This document shows, piece after piece, positions 36,139 through 45,287 of a DNA stretch of 64,000 nt. The DNA is from Flavobacteriales bacterium (GTDB lineage Bacteria > Bacteroidota > Bacteroidia > Flavobacteriales_F > PHOS-HE28), in the NCBI GenBank assembly GCA_017987895.1, contig JAGNSU010000005.1:34341-98340 (forward strand). Direction: 5' to 3'. The notes under the pieces are model-generated. The model saw only the letters and a list, made by a program, of their open reading frames with translations. It searched no databases and had not been told where the DNA came from. A program made the position numbers and the translations under genes. Each line of letters begins with the position of its first letter. The stretch's first letter is position 1.

Positions 36139-36804
36139 TCAGTACAGGACGAAACGAAGATCCTCGATGGTTCTTACTGATAGGTCGGGCATCTTCACCG
36201 TGATCTGTTGGACGTACAACATATCCCCTGGACCACAGGAGCGAAGGGCTTCGCGCATCGCGTCGGTCAGTTTAGCCTCAGACGAAGTTCCATCGAACAC
36301 CCATTGATGTGCACGTTCAAGCATAAGGCGATATCCCGTTACCTGCAATTTGAGATCGAACCCACCTCCTTCCACCCGAGCGATCACACCGATCGCCGCA
36401 GCCGCAGCATTGGTGCGCAGTGAGTCATCTTCATGGTTGAGGCCGGCGAAATAGGCTCGGATAGGCAGCTCCTTCACAGAAAAGTGAAGGCTGTCAGTGT
36501 GCATGTTCGCAGCACTGTCCGTCCAACTAACATGCAATGTGAGTTGACGAACCTGTCCGCGCGTAATGCTGAAAAAGGGACACACACTTCCTTTTTCGAC
36601 ACGGCCAGATGTAGAACTTAGGGACACTGAGTTGCAGGGAACGCCAGGAACAGCGACCCTGATCGCATTGGCGACTCCGCGATAGAGCATCCGCGGTTGG
36701 GTATTGTCCACAACCGGTGAAACACGCTCCATATCGAGATCCTGTCCATGAGCGAACTGCCATGCGACAAGAACACAAGCGACTAGGAGACTTCCGCGAG
36801 CCAT
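36139..36804 (-). CDS. Stand-alone GldM C-terminal-like secreted protein
   Basis: A 221-residue protein with a signal peptide ending AHGQ. After about 30 residues it follows the GldM/PorM C-terminal pattern: MLYRGVANAIRVAVPGV, then beta strands, VKELPIRAYFAG, a FDLKLQVTGYRLML strand, and GDMLYVQQITVKMPD before the final strand. In the T9SS motor, GldM is a long inner-membrane protein whose periplasmic tail contacts GldK/N; here there is no N-terminal transmembrane motor domain, only this C-terminal-like part as a free exported protein. No gldK/L/N genes flank it; neighbours are a GT-C gene and dxs. It is visibly less G+C-rich than the flanks. Confidence 0.68.
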   Translation of the reverse strand: MARGSLLVACVLVAWQFAHGQDLDMERVSPVVDNTQPRMLYRGVANAIRVAVPGVPCNSVSLSSTSGRVEKGSVCPFFSITRGQVRQLTLHVSWTDSAANMHTDSLHFSVKELPIRAYFAGLNHEDDSLRTNAAAAAIGVIARVEGGGFDLKLQVTGYRLMLERAHQWVFDGTSSEAKLTDAMREALRSCGPGDMLYVQQITVKMPDLSVRTIEDLRFVLY

Positions 36805-36837
36805 GGATAGATAACGGTCCGAAATGGCCCGTTGATA

Positions 36838-38784
36838 TTAAGCGCTCGCCTGCTTGCCCTTAAGCAGCTTCTGCTCGGCGAGCATCTCCTTGGCGGCGGC
36901 GATCAAGGCGGCCTCATCGAAACCACATTCGGCGTAGAGCTCCTTCTGCGAGCCGTGCTCGATCCAGCGATCCGGGATGCCGAGGCGCTTCACGTGGGTC
37001 TGATAGCCGTGGTCGGCCATGAACTCCAGCACCGCGCTGCCCATGCCGCCCTGGATGCAACCATCCTCGATGGTGATCACCTGCTTGAACTTGCCGAAGA
37101 CCTCATGCAGCAGCATCTCATCGATCGGCTTCGCGAAGCGCATGTCGTAATGCGCGATGCTGTGGCCTTCGGCCTGCAAGGCATCAATGCCTTTGGCGGC
37201 GATGTTCCCGATGTGTCCGATGCTGAGCACGGCTATCTCTGAGCCGGTCCGCACCTTGCGGCCAGTGCCGATCTTGATCTCCTTGAAGGGCGTTTTCCAC
37301 TCCGTCATCACCCCCTCACCGCGTGGATAGCGGATGCTGAACGGACCGCGGTCGCGGAGTTGGGCAGTGTACATCAGGTTGCGCAACTCCTCCTCGTTCA
37401 TCGGCGCGCTCACGATCATGTTCGGGATGCACCGGAAGTAGGCGATGTCGAAAGCGCCATGGTGGGTCGGGCCATCGGCGCCCGCAAGACCCCCACGATC
37501 GAGACAGAAGACCACATGCAAGTTCTGTAGGGCCACATCGTGGACCACTTGATCATAGGCCCGCTGCATGAACGAGCTATAGATGTTGCAGAAGGGCACC
37601 AATCCCTGGGTCGCCATGCCGGCGGAGAAGGTCACGGCATGCTGTTCAGCGATTCCGACGTCGAAGGCCCGGTCGGGCATGGCCTTCATCATGATGTTGA
37701 GCGAGGAGCCTGTCGGCATCGCGGGGGTGATCCCCACGATCTTCGGGTTCTTCTCGGCCAGTTCCACGATGGTGTGGCCGAAGACATCCTGATACTTCGG
37801 CGGTTGTGGGCTTTTGGGCACCACCTTGATGATCTCGCCGGTCTCTTTGTTGAAGAGGCCGGGTGCGTGCCAAACCGTCGGGCTGCCTGCCTCGGCCGGG
37901 GCATAGCCCTTGCCCTTCACCGTGATCGTGTGCAGGATCTTGGGACCGGGGATATCCTTGAGGTCCTTGAGCACCTTCACCAAGCGCTCTACGTCATGGC
38001 CGTCCACCGGTCCGAAGTAGCGGAACTTGAGGCTCTCGAACAGGTTGCTCTGGTGGAGCAGGGCGCTCTTCACGGCGTTCTCCACCTTCTGGGCGACGGC
38101 CTGGGCGTTCGGCCCGAACTTGCTCACCTTGCCCAGCAGGTTCCAAACCTCGTCCTTCACCTTGTTATAGGTGTGGCTGGTGCTGATGTCCGTGAGGTAT
38201 TCCTTGAGGGCACCGACGTTCGGGTCGATGCTCATGCAGTTGTCATTGAGCACTACGAGCAGGTCGCTGTGCGCCGTGCCCCCGTGATTGAGGGCCTCGA
38301 ACGCCATGCCGGCGGTCATGGCGCCGTCGCCGATCACGGCGACCACTTGGCGGTCCTTTTCCCCTTTCAGCTTGCTGGCCACCGCCATGCCCAAGGCCGC
38401 CCCCACGCTGGTGCTGCTGTGGCCCACGCCGAAGGTGTCGTACTCACTTTCGCTGCGCTTGGGGAAGCCGCTGAGTCCCTTGTGGATACGATTGGTATGG
38501 AAGATCTCCCGGCGGCCGGTGAGGATCTTATGGCCGTAGGCCTGGTGCCCGACGTCCCATACCAGCTGGTCGAACGGGGTGTTGAACACGTAATGCAGCG
38601 CCACGGTGAGCTCCACTACGCCTAGGCTGGCGCCGAAGTGGCCGCCCTTCACGCTCACTACATCGATGATGAACTGCCGAAGCTCCGCACAGGCCTGCTC
38701 CAGTTCCGTCTCGGAAAGGGCGCGCAGGTCCGCGGGGACCTGGATGCGCTCTAGCAGCGGGTAGGTACCGGGAACGTGTTCCAA
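36838..38784 (-). CDS. dxs: 1-deoxy-D-xylulose-5-phosphate synthase
   Basis: A thiamine-diphosphate enzyme of about 648 residues that joins pyruvate and glyceraldehyde-3-phosphate, opening the MEP isoprenoid pathway. Motifs GGHFGASLG, DVGHQAYGHK, the ThDP site GDGAMTAGMAFEALN to LNDN, and GIAEQHAVTFSAGMA are intact. I place the start at TTG 38784 (EHVPGTYPLLERIQ), because the upstream TTG at 38811 falls inside a perfect -7 element. Family members often start close to the YPLL motif. It is divergent from the TMEM175-like gene. Confidence 0.93.
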   Translation of the reverse strand: MEHVPGTYPLLERIQVPADLRALSETELEQACAELRQFIIDVVSVKGGHFGASLGVVELTVALHYVFNTPFDQLVWDVGHQAYGHKILTGRREIFHTNRIHKGLSGFPKRSESEYDTFGVGHSSTSVGAALGMAVASKLKGEKDRQVVAVIGDGAMTAGMAFEALNHGGTAHSDLLVVLNDNCMSIDPNVGALKEYLTDISTSHTYNKVKDEVWNLLGKVSKFGPNAQAVAQKVENAVKSALLHQSNLFESLKFRYFGPVDGHDVERLVKVLKDLKDIPGPKILHTITVKGKGYAPAEAGSPTVWHAPGLFNKETGEIIKVVPKSPQPPKYQDVFGHTIVELAEKNPKIVGITPAMPTGSSLNIMMKAMPDRAFDVGIAEQHAVTFSAGMATQGLVPFCNIYSSFMQRAYDQVVHDVALQNLHVVFCLDRGGLAGADGPTHHGAFDIAYFRCIPNMIVSAPMNEEELRNLMYTAQLRDRGPFSIRYPRGEGVMTEWKTPFKEIKIGTGRKVRTGSEIAVLSIGHIGNIAAKGIDALQAEGHSIAHYDMRFAKPIDEMLLHEVFGKFKQVITIEDGCIQGGMGSAVLEFMADHGYQTHVKRLGIPDRWIEHGSQKELYAECGFDEAALIAAAKEMLAEQKLLKGKQASA

Positions 38785-38808
38785 AGGAGCGTGGTGGTGA
38801 GAACCCGG

Positions 38809-38816
38809 CAAAGGTA
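38809..38816 (-). promoter_or_regulatory. Bacteroidota-type -7 element of dxs
   Basis: On the minus strand TACCTTTG matches TAnnTTTG exactly, 24 bases before the TTG at 38784. It lies in the 114-base to 141-base divergent region with the TMEM175-like gene. Confidence 0.5.
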
Positions 38817-38925
38817 AAAGGTTGGGGGATAGCGGGAACCGGCGTGCAACGCGCTTTTCCGGGCGATCAGTGCGTCCCCTGCCTCACAAGTTGTTGCTTC
38901 ACGCACGGCTCCCGATCTTTTCGGC

Positions 38926-39561
38926 ATGAGCGAGAAGCCCCCTCCCGAACGGATCCCGATGCGTCCTGAACGTTTGCTGGCGTTCAGCGATGCCGTGCTG
39001 GCGGTGATCATCACCCTGATGATCCTGGAGATCAAGCTGCCACACATTCCGGAACATGCCACCGGCAGGGAGGTCTGGCACGGCTTCGCGGAGGTCCTGC
39101 CGCACCTGTTCGCCTACCTCCTCAGTTTCGCGGTACTGGCGCTCTTCTGGATCAATCATCATAGCCTCTTCCATACGGTGAAGCGCGTGGACCCCAACCT
39201 GCTGTGGCACAACTGCGTCGTGCTGTTCTGGGCATCGCTGGTGCCCTTTGCCACGGCTTTCCTCGGCGAGCACTATCAGATGCCGGAAGCCACCCTGTTC
39301 TACGGTTCGGTCCAATTGCTCATTCTGTTGAGCAGTGCTTGGATGGTGGCCTACATGTTCCGCAAGGGCTTGATCGATGAGGCCCTGTCCCCCGCTGTGC
39401 GGAAGCACTATACCCGGCTGAACGGCCTCGCTCTGGGGCTCACGGTCATTTCCATTCCACTAGGCTACGTCTCCACCTGGATCGCTATCTCCCTGTATCT
39501 GGTGGTGATCCTGCTGTATGTGGTCCCCAAGCCCTTGGACGTTCGGCGGACAGAGGAGTGA
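38926..39561 (+). CDS. TMEM175-family potassium channel-like protein
   Basis: A 211-residue protein with six hydrophobic helices. The first helix carries the TMEM175 hallmark [20 protein letters not shown] (FSD motif), which lines the ion path in characterised bacterial TMEM175 K+ channels. A second helix contains FWINHHSLF. Bacterial members are single-repeat proteins of about this size that form tetramers. Function as a K+ leak channel is family inference. It precedes the nuo operon by 81 bases. Confidence 0.84.
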   Translation: MSEKPPPERIPMRPERLLAFSDAVLAVIITLMILEIKLPHIPEHATGREVWHGFAEVLPHLFAYLLSFAVLALFWINHHSLFHTVKRVDPNLLWHNCVVLFWASLVPFATAFLGEHYQMPEATLFYGSVQLLILLSSAWMVAYMFRKGLIDEALSPAVRKHYTRLNGLALGLTVISIPLGYVSTWIAISLYLVVILLYVVPKPLDVRRTEE

Positions 39562-39605
39562 GGAGAACTCCCGCACGGCGCGCTTTGCCGGGTGCCATGC
39601 GATCA

Positions 39606-39613
39606 TACCTTAG
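39606..39613 (+). promoter_or_regulatory. Possible -7 element of the nuo operon
   Basis: TACCTTAG is one base from TAnnTTTG and lies 29 bases before the nuoA ATG. It is the only promoter-like site before the fourteen nuo genes. Confidence 0.4.
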
Positions 39614-39642
39614 CGCCCGCTCCATCCCAGTAACGGTCACAA

Positions 39643-40008
39643 ATGTCCAGCCCCGCGGATTACCTGCCGATCGCGATCCAGACCCTGATCGCGATCGGGT
39701 TCGTGCTGGGCATGCTGCTTTTCACCGGATGGACGGGTCCGAAGCGTGGCGGCAAGGAGAAGACCGAGAACTTCGAGTGCGGCATCGAGGGCTACGGCAA
39801 CGCCCGAAGCCCTTTTTCGGTGAAGTACTTTCTGATCGCCATACTCTTCGTACTGTTCGATGTGGAGATCATCTTCCTGTATCCTTGGGCCGTGAACTTC
39901 AAGGCCCTGGGCGTTGTTGGGTTCGTGGAGATGGTGATCTTCATCCTTTTCGTGGTCACCGGTCTGTTCTATGTGATCAAGAAGGGGGCGCTGAAATGGG
40001 ATCAGTAA
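39643..40008 (+). CDS. nuoA: NADH-quinone oxidoreductase subunit A
   Basis: A 121-residue membrane subunit of complex I with three helices. The loop [14 protein letters not shown] with its Cys and the [18 protein letters not shown] motif ([14 protein letters not shown] here) are diagnostic. It begins the complete nuoA-N operon. Its end overlaps the nuoB start by 13 bases if ATG 39996 is used. Confidence 0.95.
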   Translation: MSSPADYLPIAIQTLIAIGFVLGMLLFTGWTGPKRGGKEKTENFECGIEGYGNARSPFSVKYFLIAILFVLFDVEIIFLYPWAVNFKALGVVGFVEMVIFILFVVTGLFYVIKKGALKWDQ

Positions 40009-40595
40009 GAGAAGGAATGACGAAGCCGACCGACATCGCTCCACGCCCCGCCTTGGGCAAGCCGACCATCGTGCCCGGTCCGGCCGGCCATGAAGGAGCG
40101 GGGTTCTTCGCCACCCGGCTGGACGATGCCGTGGGCCTGGCGCGCAAGAACAGCATCTGGCCCCTGCCCTTCGCCACCAGTTGTTGCGGCATCGAGTTCA
40201 TGGCCACCATGGGCTCCAACTACGATCTGGCCCGCTTCGGCATGGAGCGCCTCAGCTTCAGCCCGCGCCAGAGCGATCTGCTGATGGTGATGGGCACCAT
40301 CGCCAAGAAGATGGGGCCGATCCTGCGCGACGTGTACACGCAGATGGCCGAGCCCAAATGGGTGCTGAGCATGGGCGCCTGCGCCAGCAGCGGGGGCATC
40401 TTCGACACGTACAGCGTGCTGCAAGGGATCGACCGGATCATCCCCGTGGACGTCTACATCCCCGGCTGTCCGCCTCGCCCCGAACAGGTGATCGACGGTA
40501 TCCTGAAGATCCAGGAACTTGTGGCGAACGAAGGCAGCCGCAGGCGCTACAGCAAGGAGTACGAGGACCTGATGAAGCAGTACAAGATCGACTGA
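39996..40595 (+). CDS. nuoB: NADH-quinone oxidoreductase subunit B
   Basis: A 199-residue subunit that holds the last iron-sulphur cluster N2 next to the quinone site. The ligands are the tandem Cys of ATSCCGIEF, the Cys of MGACASSGG, and the Cys of PGCPPRPE. The start is ATG 39996 (GGGGG upstream); ATG 40017 is an alternative. The longer frame back to 39558 is not real, because it overlaps nuoA. Confidence 0.94.
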   Translation: MGSVREGMTKPTDIAPRPALGKPTIVPGPAGHEGAGFFATRLDDAVGLARKNSIWPLPFATSCCGIEFMATMGSNYDLARFGMERLSFSPRQSDLLMVMGTIAKKMGPILRDVYTQMAEPKWVLSMGACASSGGIFDTYSVLQGIDRIIPVDVYIPGCPPRPEQVIDGILKIQELVANEGSRRRYSKEYEDLMKQYKID

Positions 40596-40598
40596 CGC

Positions 40599-41120
40599 GT
40601 GCCGGCTTTCACCATCCAAGCAGACAGGGACCAACTGGTGGTGGAACGGCTCGGCGCCACCTTCCCCGAGGCGGTGGTTGTGCAGGAGCAGTTCCACGAC
40701 ATGCGCTGCTTCACCGTGCGCAAGGAGAACCTGCATGAGATCCTGCGGTTCCTGCGGGACGAATTGGACTTCAACTTCCTCACCACGCTCTGCGGCATGC
40801 ACTACCCGGCCACGGATGGCCACGAGGACCAATTGGGCTTAGTGATCCACCTGCACAGTTTCCGGAACCGCCATCGCATCCGCCTGAAGGCGAACACGCC
40901 CCTGAAGGATCCCGCCTTCCCCACCTTCACCGACCTGTGGCCCGCCACCAATTGGATGGAGCGGGAGGCATTCGATTTCTTCGGCCTCACCTTCACCGGT
41001 CATCCCAATTTGAAACGCATCCTCAACATGGAGGACTTCCCAGCCTTCCCGATGCGGAAGGACTACCCGCTGGAAGACCCGACACGCGAGGACAAGAACG
41101 ACAGCATGTTCGGCCGATGA
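40599..41120 (+). CDS. nuoC: NADH-quinone oxidoreductase subunit C
   Basis: A 173-residue peripheral-arm subunit (30-kDa homologue) with the signature REAFDFFGLTFTGHPNLKRI and the tail DYPLEDP. It begins with GTG, three bases after nuoB. Its stop overlaps nuoD by four bases. It is a separate gene and not fused to nuoD as in E. coli. Confidence 0.94.
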   Translation: MPAFTIQADRDQLVVERLGATFPEAVVVQEQFHDMRCFTVRKENLHEILRFLRDELDFNFLTTLCGMHYPATDGHEDQLGLVIHLHSFRNRHRIRLKANTPLKDPAFPTFTDLWPATNWMEREAFDFFGLTFTGHPNLKRILNMEDFPAFPMRKDYPLEDPTREDKNDSMFGR

Positions 41121-42355
41121 GCAAGGAGGTCGCGAAACCCGATTTCTGGCAGCACGACTTGGTGCCGCCCGCTGAGCACAAGGAGCTCAACGTGCTGAAC
41201 CTCGGCCCCACGCACCCGGCCACGCACGGCATCTTCCAGAACGTGCTTACCATGGACGGCGAATACATCCAGAGCGCCGAGCAGACGATCGGATACATCC
41301 ACCGGGCCTTCGAGAAGATCGCGGAGCGGCGGCCGTTCTACCAGATCACCACGCTCACCGATCGGATGAACTACTGCAGTGCCCCCATCAACAACATGGG
41401 ATGGCACATGACGGTGGAGAAGCTGCTGCGCATCGAAACGCCGAAACGCGTCGATTACATGCGCATTATCGCCATGGAGCTGGCCCGTATCGCGGACCAT
41501 ATCGTGTGCAACGCGGTGATCGGCGTGGACACCGGCGCACTCACCGGCTTCACCTTCATATTCCAGGACCGCGAGTTCATCTACGAGATCTTCGAGGAGA
41601 TCTGCGGTGCGCGCCTCACCACCAACATGGGCCGCATCGGTGGCTTCGAGCGCAATTTCAACGATATCGCCTGGCGCAAGACGAAGCACTTCCTGGACTA
41701 CTTCCCCAAGAAGTTGAAGGAGTTCGAGAACCTGCTGATGCGCAATCGGATCTTCATGGACCGCTGCATCAACTGCGGTCCGTTCCCCTTGGACCGCGCA
41801 CTGGCCTATGGCTTCACTGGCCCGAACCTGCGCGCTTGCGGACTGGACTATGACGTGCGGGTGATGGACCCCTACTGTAGCTATGAGGACTTCGACTTCA
41901 AGATCCCCATCGGCCAGAACGGCGATGTCTACGACCGCTTCATGGTGCGGCAGAAGGAGATGTGGGAGAGCCTGCGGATCATCCGCCAGGCGGTGGAGAA
42001 GTGCGAGAAGATGAGCGACAAGACCACCTTCACCGCCGACGTGCCCGAATGGGTGCTTCCGCCGAAGGAGGAGGTCTACAACGAGATGGAGGCGCTCATC
42101 TACCACTTCAAGATCGTGATGGGCGAGAGCGATGTGCCTGTGGGCGAGGTCTACCACTGCGTGGAAGGAGGCAATGGCGAGTTGGGCGTTTACCTCGTGA
42201 GCGATGGTGGCCGCACTCCGTTCCGCGTGCATTTCCGCCGTCCGTGCTTTGTATACTACCAGGCCTTCCCGGAAATGGTGAAGGGCATCATGCTCAGCGA
42301 CGCGATCCTGAGCATGAGCAGCATGAACGTGATCGCGGGGGAACTGGACGCGTGA
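41117..42355 (+). CDS. nuoD: NADH-quinone oxidoreductase subunit D
   Basis: A 412-residue subunit (49-kDa homologue) that lines the quinone pocket. It has LGPTHPATHG near the N-terminus, DRMNYCSAPINN, and a C-terminal GGRTPFRVHFRRPCF. The start is ATG 41117 in an ATGA overlap; the in-frame extension to 40937 lies within nuoC. The stop overlaps the nuoE ATG (TGATG). Confidence 0.95.
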   Translation: MSKEVAKPDFWQHDLVPPAEHKELNVLNLGPTHPATHGIFQNVLTMDGEYIQSAEQTIGYIHRAFEKIAERRPFYQITTLTDRMNYCSAPINNMGWHMTVEKLLRIETPKRVDYMRIIAMELARIADHIVCNAVIGVDTGALTGFTFIFQDREFIYEIFEEICGARLTTNMGRIGGFERNFNDIAWRKTKHFLDYFPKKLKEFENLLMRNRIFMDRCINCGPFPLDRALAYGFTGPNLRACGLDYDVRVMDPYCSYEDFDFKIPIGQNGDVYDRFMVRQKEMWESLRIIRQAVEKCEKMSDKTTFTADVPEWVLPPKEEVYNEMEALIYHFKIVMGESDVPVGEVYHCVEGGNGELGVYLVSDGGRTPFRVHFRRPCFVYYQAFPEMVKGIMLSDAILSMSSMNVIAGELDA

Positions 42356-42912
42356 TGGGAGCTACGATCAAAGCCATTACCACCACCGAGGGTGTCGCAC
42401 CCTTCCGTTTCAGCGAAGCGGGTCTGGCCGAATGCCGCCGCTTGATCGCGCGTTATCCTGCCGAACAAAGCAAGAGCGCCCTGCTCCCCATCCTTCACAT
42501 CGCGCAAACGGAGAACGATGGCTGGTTGAGCGTACACGCCATGGACGCCGTAGCTGAGGTGCTCGGCATCCAGCGCATCGAAGTGTTCGAGGTGGCCAGC
42601 TTCTACAGCATGTACAACCTGCATCCGGTGGGCACCTACCACCTGGAAGTCTGCCGCACCAGCCCATGCATGATCCGCGGTGCGGACGATCTGATGGCGC
42701 ACTTGGAGAAACGCCTCGGCATCCATGTGGGCGAGACCACCAAGGATGGGATGTTCACATTGAAGGGAGTGGAATGCCTGGGCAGTTGTGGTACGGCACC
42801 GATGCTGCAGTGCGGCGCGAAGTACCACGAGAACCTCACGCCTGAAAGAGCGGACTCGCTCATCGAACAACTGCGCGCGGAGAACAAGCGCCAGAACTAC
42901 ACTGATCACTGA
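42355..42912 (+). CDS. nuoE: NADH-quinone oxidoreductase subunit E
   Basis: A 185-residue thioredoxin-like subunit that carries the [2Fe-2S] cluster N1a. The four ligands are in CRTSPC and in CLGSCGTAPMLQC. An N-terminal helical bundle (SALLPILHIAQTENDGWLS) is conserved. It starts in a TGATG overlap with nuoD and ends in one with nuoF. Confidence 0.94.
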   Translation: MGATIKAITTTEGVAPFRFSEAGLAECRRLIARYPAEQSKSALLPILHIAQTENDGWLSVHAMDAVAEVLGIQRIEVFEVASFYSMYNLHPVGTYHLEVCRTSPCMIRGADDLMAHLEKRLGIHVGETTKDGMFTLKGVECLGSCGTAPMLQCGAKYHENLTPERADSLIEQLRAENKRQNYTDH

Positions 42913-44267
42913 TGGGCCGCAAGCTCCTCCTCGAACACGACAACAAGCCCGGCATCCAGGGCCTGGAGGGCTACCGTGCGAACGGCGGTTACCGCAGCGT
43001 GGAGAAAGCGCTGCGCACCATGAGCCCTGAAGCGGTGCTCGAGGAAGTGAAGAAGAGCGGCTTGCGCGGTCGCGGCGGTGCGGGCTTTCCCACGGGATTG
43101 AAATGGAGCTTCATGGCGAAGCCGCCAAACACACCGCGCTACCTGGTGGTGAACGCCGACGAGAGCGAGCCCGGCACCTTCAAGGACCGCTATCTGATGG
43201 AGCGGATCCCGCACATCCTGATCGAAGGGATGATCACCTCCAGCTTCGCGTTGGGCGCGAACGTGAGCTACATCTACATCCGAGGCGAGTACTACTACAT
43301 CTACTGGATCCTGGAGCGGGCCATTGAAGAAGCACGCGCGGCGGGATGGCTCGGCAAGAACATCCTGGGCAGCGGCTTCGACCACGACATCCATGTGCAG
43401 GTGGGCGCGGGCGCGTACATCTGCGGTGAGGAAACGGCGCTGCTCGAAAGCCTGGAAGGCAAGCGCGGCAATCCGCGGATCAAGCCGCCTTTCCCGGCCG
43501 TGAAGGGACTTTACGGCTGCCCCACCGTGGTGAACAACGTCGAGACCATCGCGGCCGTGGTGCCGATCGTGAACGACGGTGGCGAGGAATACGCCAAGAT
43601 CGGCGTCGGCAAAAGCACCGGAACGAAACTGATCAGCGCGGGAGGGAACATCAACAAGCCCGGCGTGTACGAGATCGATCTCGGCATCACCTGCGAGGAG
43701 TTCCTGAACAGCGACGAATGGTGCGGCGGCGTGCAAGGCCGCGCGCTGAAAGCCGTAGTGCCCGGTGGCTCCAGTGTGCCGATCATCCCTGCCGAACTCT
43801 ACTTCAAAACCGCCGCCGGTGAGAACCGCCTTATGACCTACGAAAGCTTGAGCGACGGTGGTTTCTCCACCGGCAGCATGCTCGGCTCAGGCGGTTTCTA
43901 TGCCTACAACGATGCGCAGTGCATTGTGCGCAGCACCTGGAACCACACGCGCTTCTATGCGCACGAAAGTTGCGGGCAATGCAGTCCCTGCCGCGAAGGC
44001 ACGGGGTGGATGGAGAAAGTGCTGCACCGCATCGAGAACGGCGAAGGCCGCCTAGAGGACATCGACCTGCTGTGGGACATCCAGCGGAAGATCGAGGGCA
44101 ACACCATCTGCCCGCTCGGCGATGCCGCGGCCTGGCCCGTAGCTTCGGCCATCCGGCATTTCCGCGACGAGTTCGAATACCACGTCTACCACCCGCAAAA
44201 GGTGAAGGACCCGAAGCACTTCGAGAAAACGCCCTTCGTGCGCAAACCGAAGACCGTAGCCGCCTGA
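42912..44267 (+). CDS. nuoF: NADH-quinone oxidoreductase subunit F
   Basis: A 451-residue subunit that binds NADH and FMN and holds a [4Fe-4S] cluster. The FMN loop GRGGAGFPTGLKW, the NADH loop GAYICGEETALLES and the cluster motif ESCGQCSPCREG with later CPLGDAAAW are all present. Its start overlaps the nuoE stop. With NuoE and NuoG it forms the NADH input module, so the operon encodes a full NADH-using complex I. Confidence 0.96.
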   Translation: MGRKLLLEHDNKPGIQGLEGYRANGGYRSVEKALRTMSPEAVLEEVKKSGLRGRGGAGFPTGLKWSFMAKPPNTPRYLVVNADESEPGTFKDRYLMERIPHILIEGMITSSFALGANVSYIYIRGEYYYIYWILERAIEEARAAGWLGKNILGSGFDHDIHVQVGAGAYICGEETALLESLEGKRGNPRIKPPFPAVKGLYGCPTVVNNVETIAAVVPIVNDGGEEYAKIGVGKSTGTKLISAGGNINKPGVYEIDLGITCEEFLNSDEWCGGVQGRALKAVVPGGSSVPIIPAELYFKTAAGENRLMTYESLSDGGFSTGSMLGSGGFYAYNDAQCIVRSTWNHTRFYAHESCGQCSPCREGTGWMEKVLHRIENGEGRLEDIDLLWDIQRKIEGNTICPLGDAAAWPVASAIRHFRDEFEYHVYHPQKVKDPKHFEKTPFVRKPKTVAA

Positions 44268-44270
44268 GCC

Positions 44271-45287
44271 ATGCCCAAGGTCACCATCGACAACATCGAG
44301 ATCGAGGTCCCCGAGGGCACCACCATCCTCCAGGCCGCGCGCATGATCGGCGAGCGGAACAAGGCGGACCGCCATGTGGTGCCACCGGCCATGTGCTACT
44401 ACAGCAGCCTGAAGACGAGCGGCGGCTACTGCCGTACCTGCATCGTGAAGGTGAGCCAGGGCAGCACGAAGGACCCGCGCCCCATGCCCAAGCCGGTGGC
44501 CAGCTGCCGCACGAACGTCATGGACGGCATGGTGGTGCAGAACACCACAAGCCCGGAGCTGTTGGACGCACGCAAGGGCGTCACCGAGTTCCTGCTCATC
44601 AACCACCCGCTGGATTGCCCGATCTGTGACCAGGCCGGGGAATGCCACTTACAGGACCTGGGCTACGAGCATGGCGCCGAGGGCAGCCGCTACGAGTTCG
44701 AGCGCCGCACCTTCGATCCGATCGACATCGGCGACACGATCAAGCTGCACATGACGCGCTGCATCCTGTGCTATCGCTGTGTGAAGGTGGCCGAGCAACT
44801 CACCGATGGCCGCGTGCATGGGGTGATCAATCGCGGCGATGTGAGCGAGATCAGCACGTACATCCAGCAGGCGGTCGAGAACGACTTCAGCGGGAACATG
44901 ATCGACGTGTGCCCCGTGGGCGCGCTCACCGACAAGACCTTCCGCTTCGCAAGCCGCGTGTGGTACACCAAGCCCGTGGATGCGCACCGCAACTGCGAGA
45001 ACCCGAAGTGTACCGGCAAGGTGGTGCTCTGGCTGAAAGGCAACGAAGTGCTGCGCGTCACCGGCCGCAAGGACCAGTGGGGGGAGGTGGAGAGCTTCAT
45101 CTGCAACACCTGCCGCTTCGACAAGAAGGACGTGAAGCACTGGACCGTGGAAGGCCCGCGACACCTGGACCGTCATAGCGTGATCGCTGCCAACCACTAC
45201 GAACTCCAGCAGAAGCAGAAGCTCCTCACCAAGGCCGCTCCGGAAAGCACCCCGGTCGGCCGACCTAAAGAGATCGGGCAAGGATGA
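44271..45287 (+). CDS. nuoG: NADH-quinone oxidoreductase subunit G, short form
   Basis: A 338-residue protein: an N-terminal [2Fe-2S] domain (MCYYSSLKTSGGYCRTC), the HxxxCxxC motif (HPLDCPICDQAGEC) and a [4Fe-4S] domain (CILCYRC, later CPVGAL), followed by about 90 residues with CENPKC and CNTC. The large molybdopterin-like domain of E. coli NuoG (about 900 residues) is absent. Short NuoG proteins of this size are common in Bacteroidota, so this is not a truncation. The start is three bases after nuoF. Confidence 0.92.
   Translation: MPKVTIDNIEIEVPEGTTILQAARMIGERNKADRHVVPPAMCYYSSLKTSGGYCRTCIVKVSQGSTKDPRPMPKPVASCRTNVMDGMVVQNTTSPELLDARKGVTEFLLINHPLDCPICDQAGECHLQDLGYEHGAEGSRYEFERRTFDPIDIGDTIKLHMTRCILCYRCVKVAEQLTDGRVHGVINRGDVSEISTYIQQAVENDFSGNMIDVCPVGALTDKTFRFASRVWYTKPVDAHRNCENPKCTGKVVLWLKGNEVLRVTGRKDQWGEVESFICNTCRFDKKDVKHWTVEGPRHLDRHSVIAANHYELQQKQKLLTKAAPESTPVGRPKEIGQG

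Noticed and set aside
41962..42354. Long forward frame fusing to the nuoE gene upstream of 42355
   Set aside because: It lies within nuoD in another frame; nuoE begins at the TGATG overlap, where the conserved sequence begins.
44271..45287. NuoG as a truncated gene or pseudogene
   Set aside because: All cluster motifs are intact, the start of nuoH overlaps its stop, and short NuoG is usual in Bacteroidota.
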